NCBI GenBank assembly: GCA_028281025.1
Contig: JANQKR010000037.1
Coordinates: 1 to 64,000, forward strand
Length of the DNA: 64,000 bases
From: Croceivirga sp.
GTDB taxonomy: Bacteria > Bacteroidota > Bacteroidia > Flavobacteriales > Flavobacteriaceae
Direction: 5' to 3'
Shown here: one piece after another, positions 1 through 8,985 of the stretch
How positions within the stretch are numbered: the first letter of the stretch is position 1
How the letters are laid out: every line of letters starts with the position of its first letter
Notes under the pieces: model-generated
The model's database searches: none
What the model was told of the DNA's origin: nothing
Seen by the model: only the letters and a program-made list of their open reading frames with translations
Program-made: the position numbers and the translations under genes

Positions 1-220
1 CTTTCCCGATAGTCCAAATCAACCTCGCTTTCCATCCACTTTGCTCCATCCAAGGGAGAAATTTGTAAGTAATACGGTATATAAATTTGGTGTTACCAAT
101 GATTGATCCTTGGGTGATTGTCAAAAAGTAATTGTTGAAAGGGCGAGGGTTTTAATAACTAATGAAAACAAGTTCCCAAGAGCTTGTTATCTTTAGAGTT
201 AGTATTAAATTTAGCATGTT

Positions 221-250
221 AAGGACCAATTTTGCATTGGTCCTTTTTTT
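221..250 (+). terminator. Rho-independent terminator-like hairpin
   Basis: A perfect 10-bp stem (221-230 with 236-245, AAGGACCAAT / ATTGGTCCTT), a 5-nt loop and a T run through 250. It would end a transcript coming from left of the window. Bases 1-220 hold no gene that I can recognise. Confidence 0.7.
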
Positions 251-282
251 CCTATTTTCCTTTTCTTGAATACTTATACCAT

Positions 283-813
283 TTACGAATTAGGGATCGG
301 CCAAAGTTTTTCGGCCTTTTTATAGAATCCGAATGCACATATCGACTTTACGATTGATCTGTCCAATGCCCTGACCTGTTCTGCAAGGAAACGTTCAAGT
401 TCCTCTAGGTCCGGGAAATTCAGGTTTGTCGCGGCCCTTTTTATCCTCCACCATATTTTTTCGGCCGGGTTCAGTTCCGGGGAGTACGGTGGCTGGAAAA
501 GTAGGACCACGTTGTCCGGCAATGAAAGCCGTTTTGCTTTGTGAAAGGCCGCATTGTCCACTTGTAGGATGTTGGGATGGCCGGCACGCTCCTTTGCGAA
601 GTATTGGAGGAAAGTCTGGAAGCGTTCGGTGGAACAGTTTGGCATCAGAAGCTCGAAACGGTCACCGTCCACGGGGGAATAGGCCCCGAAGAGGTAGGTG
701 TAGCGGAAGGCCTGTTGGAAGGGGCATACCGGCCTTGTCCCCTTAGCCTTGAGCCCCCTGCCCACATAGGTAAAGAGCCCGAAGCGGCTCTCGTCCTGGC
801 AGTAGAGGTTCAC
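283..813 (-). CDS. IS630 transposase, DDE catalytic part (orfB)
   Basis: A 176-aa C-terminal transposase half with the DDE triad visible: Asp in YCQDES near residue 7, Asp in LQVDNAAFH near 85, and Glu in LNPAEKIW near 118. The first codon shown is GTG. The frame is open upstream to about 870, where it meets the A7 run of orfA, and the bridging residues look like normal transposase sequence. Production by -1 frameshifting (ribosomal or transcriptional) is therefore more likely than independent initiation. A simple inactivating frameshift cannot be excluded. Confidence 0.75.
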   Translation of the reverse strand: MNLYCQDESRFGLFTYVGRGLKAKGTRPVCPFQQAFRYTYLFGAYSPVDGDRFELLMPNCSTERFQTFLQYFAKERAGHPNILQVDNAAFHKAKRLSLPDNVVLLFQPPYSPELNPAEKIWWRIKRAATNLNFPDLEELERFLAEQVRALDRSIVKSICAFGFYKKAEKLWPIPNS

Positions 814-839
814 TTTTTTGTAACGGCCCGCCTTGGAGG

Positions 840-1355
840 CTATGGGTTTTCGGCAGTTCTCCGCGAAGTTTTTTTAAATGCGGCCACTTTTTCCAGATCC
901 TTCTTGATATGCGACTTCCTGGCCACCTTGACCGATGCCCCGAAATGGCGCTTGACATAACTGTTCAGGGTCGAATAGGGTATATCCGTTCCGTTCTGGC
1001 CGTTGAACCATTCCAAAAGTTCGCCGAACCCCTGTATGCCATTGACGGGATTTTTCAGTTTGGCACCGAGCATTTCATGGTAGGGGGCGATATAACTCGA
1101 ACGGTTGCCCTTGAAGCCATGTTCGAGAAGGGCCGCGATGCCCCCCTCGATATAGGTGTTGCGCCATGTGTCAACACTGTTCTTGCCCACTCCCAGGATC
1201 TCGGCGACACGGTACCGCGATATGCCCGTGTCCTCGTGCTCCTTGAAGACCCGTAATGTCATCAAGCGTTTTGTGCATGCCGCACCGCTCTGGGAAATCA
1301 ACCGGGTAATCTCCGCAATACCCTCCTTGATCTCAAAAATTTTCGGTCTTGCCAT
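840..1355 (-). CDS. IS630 transposase, N-terminal HTH part (orfA)
   Basis: A 171-aa product with a winged/homeodomain-like helix-turn-helix (about residues 45-85, around RVAEILGVGKNSVDTW) and a second DNA-binding segment (about 120-155), as in the N-terminal half of IS630/Tc1-type transposases. It ends in TAG shortly after the run of seven A on the minus strand (plus 869-875). A -1 slip there joins this frame to the DDE half at position 870 without a stop. It is therefore better read as the first part of one protein than as an independent gene. Start ATG at 1355. Confidence 0.75.
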   Translation of the reverse strand: MARPKIFEIKEGIAEITRLISQSGAACTKRLMTLRVFKEHEDTGISRYRVAEILGVGKNSVDTWRNTYIEGGIAALLEHGFKGNRSSYIAPYHEMLGAKLKNPVNGIQGFGELLEWFNGQNGTDIPYSTLNSYVKRHFGASVKVARKSHIKKDLEKVAAFKKTSRRTAENP

Positions 1356-1553
1356 AATCGTAGTTTTAGGAAAGATCCGAAATCATCCTTTTTCGATCCA
1401 AATGAAATATACCTTTTTTTAGCCTGAACCTAATATTGTAATCGGTGTCAGAAATCCTTGGATCACCAATAATGGCCAAAACCTTTTCGTTACCGAGAGA
1501 GGTTTTTTTGTGGAGAAATTTTAGGACGAAAAATTTACCTAAAGCGACCTTTT

Positions 1554-1660
1554 ATCAAGCTATCTGCTTGATGTAATTGAGCTTAGGATTCTACGGCTTG
1601 AGGTAAATGCACTCCGAACATTTACCCAAAAGACTCCTTTCCATCAACCCAAGCCGTTTT
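1554..1660 (+). ncRNA. Candidate structured leader RNA upstream of nhaC
   Basis: Three stems sit in the 372-nt gene-free stretch between the IS and nhaC. These are ATCAAGC/GCTTGAT (1554-1560 with 1566-1572), an outer stem ACGGCTTG/CAAGCCGT (1593-1600 with 1650-1657), and nested inside it GGTAAATG/CATTTACC (1602-1609 with 1619-1626). The outer stem is followed by TTTT. Nested perfect stems just before an ion antiporter start suggest a cis-regulatory RNA. Na+ and Li+ riboswitch classes upstream of antiporter genes are known, but I do not recognise a consensus of either here. Confidence 0.35.
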
Positions 1661-1727
1661 AAACTTCTACCTCCACCAAAATATTCCTTATTTTACAGCC
1701 CAGTTATCAGACAGAATTCAACACCTA

Positions 1728-3158
1728 ATGACCACATCTTCCAGACAGGGAAAACTGATCCACAGTGCATTGCCCATACTTTTTTTGTTGTCCCTTATCT
1801 TATATGGCCTGGTATTTCGTCCGTATCTGCTGGATCAACCCACCATTCCCTTAGAAATTATTTTTTTGGCGGCCTCCTTTTTTGCAAGTGTGCATTTAAT
1901 TTTCTTGGACTTTTCTTGGGATACCATTTTGGGCAATGCCGTGAAAAAACTGGCCAAAGGGTTGCCCACCATCTTAATCCTCTTCGCCATAGGTATCGTC
2001 ATAGGCAGTTGGATCGTATCGGGCATTATACCTATGTTTGTGTATTACGGCATCAAATTGGTCAATCCCACTTACATTTATGTATTGGCCTTTATCATCC
2101 CTATTTTCTTTAGTATGTTCACAGGAACCTCCTATGGCTCCGTAGGCACCATTGGCGTAGTGGTTTTGGGTGTGGCCCAAGCTATTGACGCTAACTTGGC
2201 CATTGTAGCGGGAGCGGTTATCGGAGGGGCGTTTTTTGGCGATAAAATGTCCCCCTTATCGGACACTACCAATATTGCGGCCCTAGCGGCCGATATACCG
2301 TTGTATGCGCACATCAATTCCATGCTATATACCACAATGCCCTCTGCCCTTATTGCGGCCAGTATATATACCGCCCTAGGTTTTATCTATCCCGTAGCCA
2401 CGGAAACGGGTAGCTTTACCGAATTGGAGAGAACCTTGTCGGAGGTACGCGGGATGTTCAATTTTAATGTGGCCCTTATTTTTCCGGTGGCCTTGGTGTT
2501 GGTCGGTTCCTTAAAAAAATGGCCTACCATTCCTGTTTTGTTGAGTTCTTCTTTGCTTGCGTGTATATTCGGGTTGATATTCCAGTCGTACACTTTGGAC
2601 AATTTTATTCAATCGGTCTATAAAGGCTTCCACGTGGATATGGCGGTATGGCAGCCAAGCGTTTCCCCAAACATGGGCGAACTCTTTAACCGAGGAGGAC
2701 TGTATGCCTTGAACGATGCCATTATTATTGCCCTTTTTGTCTTTTTGTTCATCGGAATTTTGGACACCAACCAAGCGATTCCTAGAATAGTGGATAAGGT
2801 GTTCCCCTATGCCAAGACCAAGACCATGGTGATCCTGTCTTCCCTTGTCGCGACAGGCGTAACCAATAGTATGACCGGTAACCAATATGCCACCAGCTTT
2901 ATTGTAGGCGAGGCCTTCAAACTCAAATATGACAAACTGGGTATTTCCCGTAAGGTGCTGAGCCGATCCTTGGAAGATTACGGTACCATGATCGAAAGTT
3001 TGGTGCCCTGGCACCCCACCGCTGTATTTATGGTTTCGGTGATGGGGGTGGCCGTGGGCGATTACTGGCACTGGCAGTTATTGACCCTCATCAATTTGAT
3101 TATGGCTCCACTCTTGGTCATTTTGGGAGTGGGCTGTTTTTATAAAAAGAAAAAATAA
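1728..3158 (+). CDS. nhaC: Na+/H+ antiporter, NhaC family
   Basis: A 476-aa polytopic inner-membrane protein with about 11-12 hydrophobic segments spread over its length. The signature of the NhaC family is present around residues 168-185 (GGAFFGDKMSPLSDTTN), and a second conserved stretch (TGNQYATSFIVGEAF) lies near 385. It exchanges Na+ for H+ across the cytoplasmic membrane, a usual need in marine bacteria. Length is typical of the family. Start is ATG at 1728, downstream of a structured leader. The PLP enzyme gene follows after about 70 bp, so the two may be cotranscribed. Confidence 0.88.
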   Translation: MTTSSRQGKLIHSALPILFLLSLILYGLVFRPYLLDQPTIPLEIIFLAASFFASVHLIFLDFSWDTILGNAVKKLAKGLPTILILFAIGIVIGSWIVSGIIPMFVYYGIKLVNPTYIYVLAFIIPIFFSMFTGTSYGSVGTIGVVVLGVAQAIDANLAIVAGAVIGGAFFGDKMSPLSDTTNIAALAADIPLYAHINSMLYTTMPSALIAASIYTALGFIYPVATETGSFTELERTLSEVRGMFNFNVALIFPVALVLVGSLKKWPTIPVLLSSSLLACIFGLIFQSYTLDNFIQSVYKGFHVDMAVWQPSVSPNMGELFNRGGLYALNDAIIIALFVFLFIGILDTNQAIPRIVDKVFPYAKTKTMVILSSLVATGVTNSMTGNQYATSFIVGEAFKLKYDKLGISRKVLSRSLEDYGTMIESLVPWHPTAVFMVSVMGVAVGDYWHWQLLTLINLIMAPLLVILGVGCFYKKKK

Positions 3159-3231
3159 ACGACCTTGGTGGGCCTGTGCGGTACTGTTATCACACTTGCC
3201 CAAGCACGTTAAATTTAGATTGTCCAATACA

Positions 3232-4419
3232 GTGAAAAACAAAAGAAAGATAGCCACCGATTTGGCCCATTTTGGGGAACAAAGGGAAGCACATAAGGGT
3301 GCGGTGGTATCCCCCATTTTTCAAACCTCATTGTTTACGTTCAAAGACTGGGATGCCATAAGCGAGGCTTTTGACCATAGAACGGAAAGCTATATTTACT
3401 CCCGGGGCAATAACCCAACGGTAACCCTTGCCCAGCAAAAAATAGCAAAATTGGCCGGGGGCGAGCGGGCCCTGTTGTTCGGCTCGGGCATGGCAGCCAT
3501 TTCTGCAGCGGTACTGCATTGCGTAACCAACGGGGGACACGTGGTGGCGGTCAATAATATCTATGGGCCCTCAAATAATCTGTTTTACACTTATCTGAGG
3601 GAAAAGATGAACCTATCGGTCACCTTTGTGGATGGCACGGACATCTCACATTTTGAAGCAGCCATCCAGCAAAACACCGAGCTTATCTATTTGGAAAGTC
3701 CTGCCTCGGGTATTTTTTCCTTACAGGACATAAAAGCGGTGACCCAATTGGCCAAAAGCCGGGGCATTAAAACGATTATCGACAATACTTGGGCCACCCC
3801 ATATTATCAAAAACCCTTGACCATGGGGGTCGATTTGGAGGTGCATTCCTGTTCTAAGTATTTGGGCGGCCATAGCGATGTGGTAGCTGGCGTGGTCATT
3901 GGCAGTGAAGAACGTATTAAAACCATCCAGGTCAGGGAATACGAATGGTTGGGCGGTAGAATTGCCCCTATGGATGCCTGGTTGATTACCCGCAGTTTAC
4001 AGACCTTACCTTCTCGCTTGCGGACCATCTCTGCCAATGCGATGCGGGTGGCCGAGTATTTGGAGCAACATCCAAAAATCAAAAAAGTGCATTATCCCGG
4101 GCTTAAAAGTTTTGGGCAATACGAATTGGGTCAAAAACAAATGACAGGCTATACGGGCCTGATGTCTCTTCAGTTGGATACCGAAGACCTTAACAAGATC
4201 AAATCCTTCTTCAATGGCTTGGAAATATTTAAAATTGGGGTCAGTTGGGGCGGTCATGAAAGTCTGGTTTATGCCTTGGCCATTAGTTATGTAAAGGAAA
4301 TGAACGAAGAACAATTCGCAAAGACAGGCTTGAGTTACGGAGATATGCGCATATCCGTAGGTTTGGAAGATGTAGATGACCTTATTGCAGATTTGGGACA
4401 GGCCTTGGAGGTCATATAA
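3232..4419 (+). CDS. Cys/Met-metabolism PLP-dependent lyase (cystathionine gamma-lyase/synthase-like)
   Basis: Trans-sulfuration family enzyme (PF01053). The PLP-binding lysine lies in HSCSKYLGGHSD, about residue 209. The aspartate of IIDNTWATP and the tyrosine region YIYSRGNNPT are also present. It cleaves or forms C-S bonds in cysteine, methionine or cystathionine metabolism; the exact substrate cannot be told. The frame is open from a TTG at 3196, but no ATG lies near. GTG at 3232 gives an N-terminus (KNKRKIATDLAHFG) that matches where family members begin, so I prefer it (395 aa). It lies about 70 bp after nhaC on the same strand. Confidence 0.85.
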   Translation: MKNKRKIATDLAHFGEQREAHKGAVVSPIFQTSLFTFKDWDAISEAFDHRTESYIYSRGNNPTVTLAQQKIAKLAGGERALLFGSGMAAISAAVLHCVTNGGHVVAVNNIYGPSNNLFYTYLREKMNLSVTFVDGTDISHFEAAIQQNTELIYLESPASGIFSLQDIKAVTQLAKSRGIKTIIDNTWATPYYQKPLTMGVDLEVHSCSKYLGGHSDVVAGVVIGSEERIKTIQVREYEWLGGRIAPMDAWLITRSLQTLPSRLRTISANAMRVAEYLEQHPKIKKVHYPGLKSFGQYELGQKQMTGYTGLMSLQLDTEDLNKIKSFFNGLEIFKIGVSWGGHESLVYALAISYVKEMNEEQFAKTGLSYGDMRISVGLEDVDDLIADLGQALEVI

Positions 4420-4845
4420 ATTTTAATAGGACAAAAATATGCCAGCTCTTGTTGAGGCCTCTAACATTTTTTGAATATATTCAGGAAAAAGTATCATAGA
4501 ATGAGCACAGATAAACATCGGAAGTGGTTTCGTAAACCATAAAGGAATTAGTATGGATTATGTGGCTTTATGATTATTGGTAAAAAGGTTGATGCGAAAA
4601 AATGGAAAATTGATTTTGACCGGATTCAATAAAGAATGGATGATTTTCTGGATATGGAAGAAAAACAAGGTGATGGAACATCTTTTCTATGAAATTTAAA
4701 ACAATGATCTAAAAGTCCTTTTAGGGACATTCAGGAGCAATGTAACCTGTTGTATTTCAGTCAAATAATTTGTGTCTTAAAGAAACAAAAACCCCGAAAA
4801 AGGGCATAAAGGCCCAAAAACGGGATTTTCTTTTATCTACTAGTC
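4420..4845 (+). other. Gene-free stretch with a hairpin at its right end
   Basis: No convincing coding sequence in either strand; short frames are interrupted by stops. At 4788-4829 an imperfect stem AAAACCCCG/CGGGATTTT encloses GGGC/GCCC (4802-4805 with 4812-4815) and is followed by a T-rich tract. This can terminate the upstream operon or be the left end of the adjacent transposase relic. Confidence 0.5.
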
Positions 4846-5961
4846 ATGAAGATACGACGATTATCCGAATTCCAGGGCCGTTTTGTTTACCCAAATTTTG
4901 ACACTGATATGGAAGCACTGATGGATTCCTTTCTGGCAACTCGATTGGGGGCCGTTTACCGGGCCATTCCGTGGGAAGAACTGGTTTCGGCCTTTGGGAT
5001 CAGGGAGCCCAATAAGGGGCCCCGCTCCATATTCTCCCCCTGGGGAAAGTTGGCCCTTATGTTCCTAAAGCATTATGCGGGCTGTTCGGACCGCAAATTG
5101 GTCGAGCACCTGAACTCCAACCTGCACTACCAAATTTTCTGTGATGTTGTCCTTCCGGTGGGCAGTCCATCACCAATTACAAGATCGTCAGCGAGATCCG
5201 ATGTGAACTGGCCGCCAAGCTTAAGATGGACAAAGTGCAACCGGTACTTGCCGAGAAATGGAGGCCCTATATGTCGGAGCTTGGCAGTATCTGCATGGAT
5301 GCCACCTGCTACGAAAGTGACATCCGCTACCCGACGGACATCAAACTTCTATGGGAGGCCGTGGAATGGAACCATAACCTACTCAGGGAGCAGTGCAGGT
5401 TATTGGGAATGTCCCTGCCCAGGACCAAGTTCAACAAATGGACGGAACGCTACGGAGGCTACAGCAGATCAAGGAGGTCATCAAGGAAAACAAAGCGGGG
5501 CCTGACCAGGGGCCTTCTCAGGTTATTGGGAAAACTGCACCCCATATTGCTCGATATGGAGAAGGAATATTCGATAAGCTATAATGGACAAACCCTACAT
5601 CAGGCCCATTGTCAGGGGCAAGGAGGTCAAGGCCGTGGAGTTTGGGGCAAAGGTCAACAAACTACAGATTTACGGCATCAGTTTCATCGAACACCTTAGC
5701 TTCGACAACTTCAACGAGGGCACAAGGCTCAAACAAACAATCTATCTGGCACAATCGCTCTTCAAGGCCAAGACGGGAATACTGGGTGCGGATGCCATAT
5801 ATGCCACCAATGCCAACCGGAACTTCGTCACCGCCAACGATATCAAGACCGACTTCAAGAGAAAGGGCAAGAAGACCAAGCACCATGACCATTACAGGTT
5901 GATGGCACGGATTATAACAAAGGGCGTACCTGTCCCAATGCTTTTTTTGGATATTTATTAG
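4846..5961 (+). pseudogene. Degenerate IS1182/IS5-like transposase
   Basis: An N-terminal DUF772-type transposase domain begins at ATG 4846 (MKIRRLSEFQGRF) and reads to about 5160, where the frame breaks. It resumes in another frame near 5226 (DKVQPVLAEKW, MDATCYESDI), shifts again around 5460-5510, and resumes at 5584 (DKPYIRPIVRGKEV, GADAIYATNANR). Similarity fades near 5920, before the usual C-terminal block with the last catalytic acidic residue, so the gene is also truncated. At least three frame changes plus truncation make it inactive. Confidence 0.8.
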
Positions 5962-6120
5962 GTATAATATTGGTCTCGGAACTGAATTCTACCTCATTGT
6001 TCATCTTTCAGCTCATGAAACATATGTCCTATTACCTAAAATAGTTCCGCAACAAAAGTATTATTATGGGCATAGATTCGCCGATGTTTTATAATCTCTC
6101 ATCAAACGGAGATTTCATGG

Positions 6121-6177
6121 GCAATATTTTTAGATAATAGCCTCAAATCCAAACTAGATTTGAGGCTATCATATTGC
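6121..6177 (-). terminator. Strong hairpin downstream of lipoprotein gene
   Basis: A 13-bp perfect stem (ATAGCCTCAAATC 6137-6149 with 6157-6169) with a 7-nt loop. It is flanked by an outer pair GCAATAT/ATATTGC (6121-6127 with 6171-6177). It sits about 40 bp past the stop of the 6214-7020 gene and probably ends that transcript; the U-tract is weak. Confidence 0.55.
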
Positions 6178-6213
6178 TAATGAACAGATTTAATAAGTGT
6201 TATTTTCCAAAAA

Positions 6214-7020
6214 TTAATTTTTGAAATCACCGACAATATGTTGGGCGTTCCCCGGTGTCATCCTTCCCCGTGCCATTATGACCCAATCCACAGTGCCCTT
6301 AAAGATGGAGTCTCTGCTTGAAAAGCCCAAATTGGTATCGTTTTCATTCGCATATTCATCCATATTAAAATCGTCAAGATCAATGGCCACTTCATCCCCA
6401 TCGTTCAATTGCAGATAGAACGTGTTACTTTGGGGCAGAAAACCTTCATGCCTAAAGTACAGTACGTTCCACACTTTTTCTGGAACCTCAATATCGGTAG
6501 GTTTCAAAATATTGCTGTTTTGTGTCGCCATTTGTATTTTTCCGTTTAAAATTTCCAAATCCAGAAATCTTGGATTGGTCCCAAATGAAAGCAGTTGTGT
6601 GCTAAAAAAAGTATTGGGGTCTTTTTCAACTTTAAATTTTAGGGCTCCAGAAAAATACCTGCGTTGGTGCAGCCCTTCTTGCGAACTCCCAGAAGGGTCG
6701 AAAAGCAATACCCTGCTATTGATGGCCTGGAGTTCGCTGACGTTTTCGTCGAACACCAATGTGCTCTCCCCGTAATTTATGCCATCTATTGTCCAATCAC
6801 CGCTTTCATTGGGCTCACTATTGTCCCCATTGGCATTGAAGTCCCAAAAGCCAATGGTCCCCCCAAATTCGGCATTGTTGGGAGCCACCGAAACAGGTTG
6901 CGTGGGATCGGTCAAATCGGGATCCACCACCATATCATCATCTTTTTTGTCACAAGAGACCATACTTATGAAAGCCAATATAGATAGGCTTATCATCTCA
7001 TACTTTTTCACTTTCTTCAT
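6214..7020 (-). CDS. Putative lipoprotein, LamG/concanavalin-like
   Basis: A 268-aa protein with a lipoprotein signal peptide (hydrophobic stretch SLSILAFISMVS then Cys at about residue 24), followed by an Asp-rich linker typical of surface-exposed Bacteroidota lipoproteins. The rest is beta-rich, with a segment around residues 55-265 (FGGTIGFWDFNANG, LDLEILNGKIQMATQ, VIMARGRM) reminiscent of LamG/concanavalin A-like folds; this fold call is inference. It follows another lipoprotein gene on the same strand (about 120 bp gap), and both diverge from an ECF sigma-TonB receptor operon. A role in binding the receptor's substrate is plausible but unproven. Confidence 0.6.
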   Translation of the reverse strand: MKKVKKYEMISLSILAFISMVSCDKKDDDMVVDPDLTDPTQPVSVAPNNAEFGGTIGFWDFNANGDNSEPNESGDWTIDGINYGESTLVFDENVSELQAINSRVLLFDPSGSSQEGLHQRRYFSGALKFKVEKDPNTFFSTQLLSFGTNPRFLDLEILNGKIQMATQNSNILKPTDIEVPEKVWNVLYFRHEGFLPQSNTFYLQLNDGDEVAIDLDDFNMDEYANENDTNLGFSSRDSIFKGTVDWVIMARGRMTPGNAQHIVGDFKN

Positions 7021-7141
7021 TTTAATTTTAATTTTTCAATCGCCATAAAACGACAGTTATGTCAATTTAGTATACTTAAAATCGATTTTTTTGATTTTTA
7101 GATGTATCGACGATGATAGCACTACTTTTATTAGGCTTTGT

Positions 7142-8590
7142 TTACAATGCTTTTCGATAAAAAGGCCGCATGGATTCCAATGTTTTATCACTCACTGTTC
7201 CACTGCCTATATCCAAATTATAGTAATAGGTCCCTGAAACATTTTCCGCGGACTTCTTATCACCTGACCCAAAAACAATCACATTATTGTTGGGAAAATC
7301 AAAAACAGAAGCATCACTGGTAATTCTTCCACTTTGGATAGTATTTGGTCTCGGAATGTCCAGAACCGGTGTCAACGTAACGGTATTGCCGTTAACCTCT
7401 AATTTTTGCAATTCTTTTTTGGCATCGGGTAGATGCTCGTTTTGGTTGGTTATGATATACACGTCGCCATTTTTTACAAACAGGGAAGAATGCCTATTCA
7501 TATCTTCCAGGGAAACTCCCTCTATTTTTTTATCGGAATTAATGTCATAGCAAACCAAATTGAGCTTATAATCAAAACGTCCGAGACTTAGTTGATTGGC
7601 TTCTCCAAAGTTGCCGGGATCCCTTGTCCTGGATAGGCTCCATAGCCTATCATGGGTGTCCAATGTAAAACTACTCGAATAGTCTTCAAAATCCTCAACT
7701 TCAATTCCCGCCAAAGTATTGAGGTCCGATACCTTATAAAGCCCTTTAATGATATCGGTATAGTACAACTCATCACTGCTCGTCACAAAAAACCGGAGTA
7801 TCTGTTGTTGGTCCAGCCTTTGGACTGTTTGTGTTTCCACATCAACAATGTATGTTCTGTTATCGGGCTGGTTGTATTCGGCAAGTAAGGTGATATTGCT
7901 GTAATATACCTTGTTACCAATTTTCGCATACCTGCCTGAAACCGAGTTGCATTTTTCCAACCTTGTTTCTTTGATCACTTTAAATTTTAAATCTGTGAAT
8001 TGCAACTGGCCCCCAGTGTTGTCCGTTCTATTGGAAAAAATCAGATAGCCTTTTTCGTGGGGGATGATATCGGTGATTGCATAGCCTTTTATTTTTTGCC
8101 CATTATTGGCTTTCTGAAACACTTGGGCAGACACATTACCTGAGGTATGCTTGAAGTTCAGTTGATACCCATCATCGTCCACTGATATTGATTTCAGTAA
8201 AAAGATGCCTTCTGGATAAGGGTTCTCTGCCGAGGGCATTACCTTTTCCAAAACGACTTTAATTGTATAGGTCTTCTGTGTCAGGCCATTCTCTGAAGTG
8301 ACCTTAAATTCAACGGGATTGCTATAATCCATAGGCGTTTCAGGGTTGGGATTTATGGCAGCCCTTTCAGAAATGGCAACATTTGCCGTTAAATTTTTAA
8401 GGTCGGTGCCACTGGGCAGGACAACCTCAATAGTGGCATCGTCAATGACCCCTTTTATATTGTTGATTTCAAAATTTGTGATTTCAGCATTGCTGTTCAA
8501 TACGTCATCGTCATTTTTGTTGCAGGCAACCAATGCTACCATTGCGAATACCATTAAAGCGATTTTTTTTAAATAGATCCGTTTGTCCAT
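7142..8590 (-). CDS. Putative lipoprotein with DUF5018-like N-domain and propeller-like C-part
   Basis: A 482-aa protein with a lipobox (MVALVAC, Cys near residue 23). Residues about 35-112 (ITNFEINNIKGVIDD, IEVVLPSGTDLKNL, LTQKTYTIKVV) match the pattern of DUF5018-type Ig-like domains found at the N-terminus of many Bacteroidota surface lipoproteins. The remaining ~360 residues contain repeated short beta-strand blades, compatible with a beta-propeller; this is inference. It is the first gene of a minus-strand pair and is divergently oriented to the sigma/FecR/TonB-receptor operon, which suggests joint regulation and a partner role at the cell surface. Confidence 0.65.
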   Translation of the reverse strand: MDKRIYLKKIALMVFAMVALVACNKNDDDVLNSNAEITNFEINNIKGVIDDATIEVVLPSGTDLKNLTANVAISERAAINPNPETPMDYSNPVEFKVTSENGLTQKTYTIKVVLEKVMPSAENPYPEGIFLLKSISVDDDGYQLNFKHTSGNVSAQVFQKANNGQKIKGYAITDIIPHEKGYLIFSNRTDNTGGQLQFTDLKFKVIKETRLEKCNSVSGRYAKIGNKVYYSNITLLAEYNQPDNRTYIVDVETQTVQRLDQQQILRFFVTSSDELYYTDIIKGLYKVSDLNTLAGIEVEDFEDYSSSFTLDTHDRLWSLSRTRDPGNFGEANQLSLGRFDYKLNLVCYDINSDKKIEGVSLEDMNRHSSLFVKNGDVYIITNQNEHLPDAKKELQKLEVNGNTVTLTPVLDIPRPNTIQSGRITSDASVFDFPNNNVIVFGSGDKKSAENVSGTYYYNLDIGSGTVSDKTLESMRPFYRKAL

Positions 8591-8720
8591 AATTTACTTT
8601 TTTAACTTTTCAATTCAGTGATTTAAGGCATACGAGGCTCCTTTGGCCAAGTCTTCAATTGTTGCTTTTAACTTTTTTAAGCACTTGATAATTTGTGGTT
8701 TCATTTCAATATTTTTGCAG

Positions 8721-8735
8721 ATTGAACGGTTCAAT
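8721..8735. promoter_or_regulatory. Perfect dyad in divergent intergenic region
   Basis: ATTGAACGGTTCAAT is a 7+7-bp perfect inverted repeat around one base. It lies in the 395-bp gene-free gap (8591-8985) between the lipoprotein pair and the ECF sigma gene. Its size and position suit an operator for a dimeric regulator. No clear -33/-7 promoter pair was identified in this gap. Confidence 0.35.
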
Positions 8736-8985
8736 GGACAAATACCCTCCCTTTATTTAAAAAAAATTTAAATCCGGATGGCTTTTATTACTTTATTCCC
8801 ACATTTTCAATGAGATACAGAAATACAGCCCTAATTTTTCGGATGGGTTCGAAGGATTGGCTTCACGGCTTTGGCTGCCTGAACGCCCGTGTTTTTCTTA
8901 TTGGATGCATTTTTTGGTAGGGTATTTTGCCGTATAGCCGTTGTAATTGAAAAGAGAAAGAAAAGTTTAAACAATCATCTATAAA

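Larger units (their letters stand above)
283..1355 (-). mobile_element. IS630-family insertion sequence (coding part)
   Basis: Two adjacent minus-strand reading frames together make one IS630-type transposase: an N-terminal helix-turn-helix half and a C-terminal DDE half. Terminal inverted repeats and the TA target duplication expected for this family could not be placed by eye, so only the coding extent is given. The element lies downstream of a terminator and upstream of the nhaC leader, in what seems to be intergenic space. Confidence 0.75.

Noticed and set aside
250-1440. Terminal inverted repeats of the IS630 element
   Set aside because: Compared the AT-rich flanks in both orientations and found no convincing pair or TA duplication.
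2511-3071. 186-aa minus-strand frame opposite nhaC
   Set aside because: His/Gly-rich translation of the complement of a membrane-protein gene; no start context or homology.
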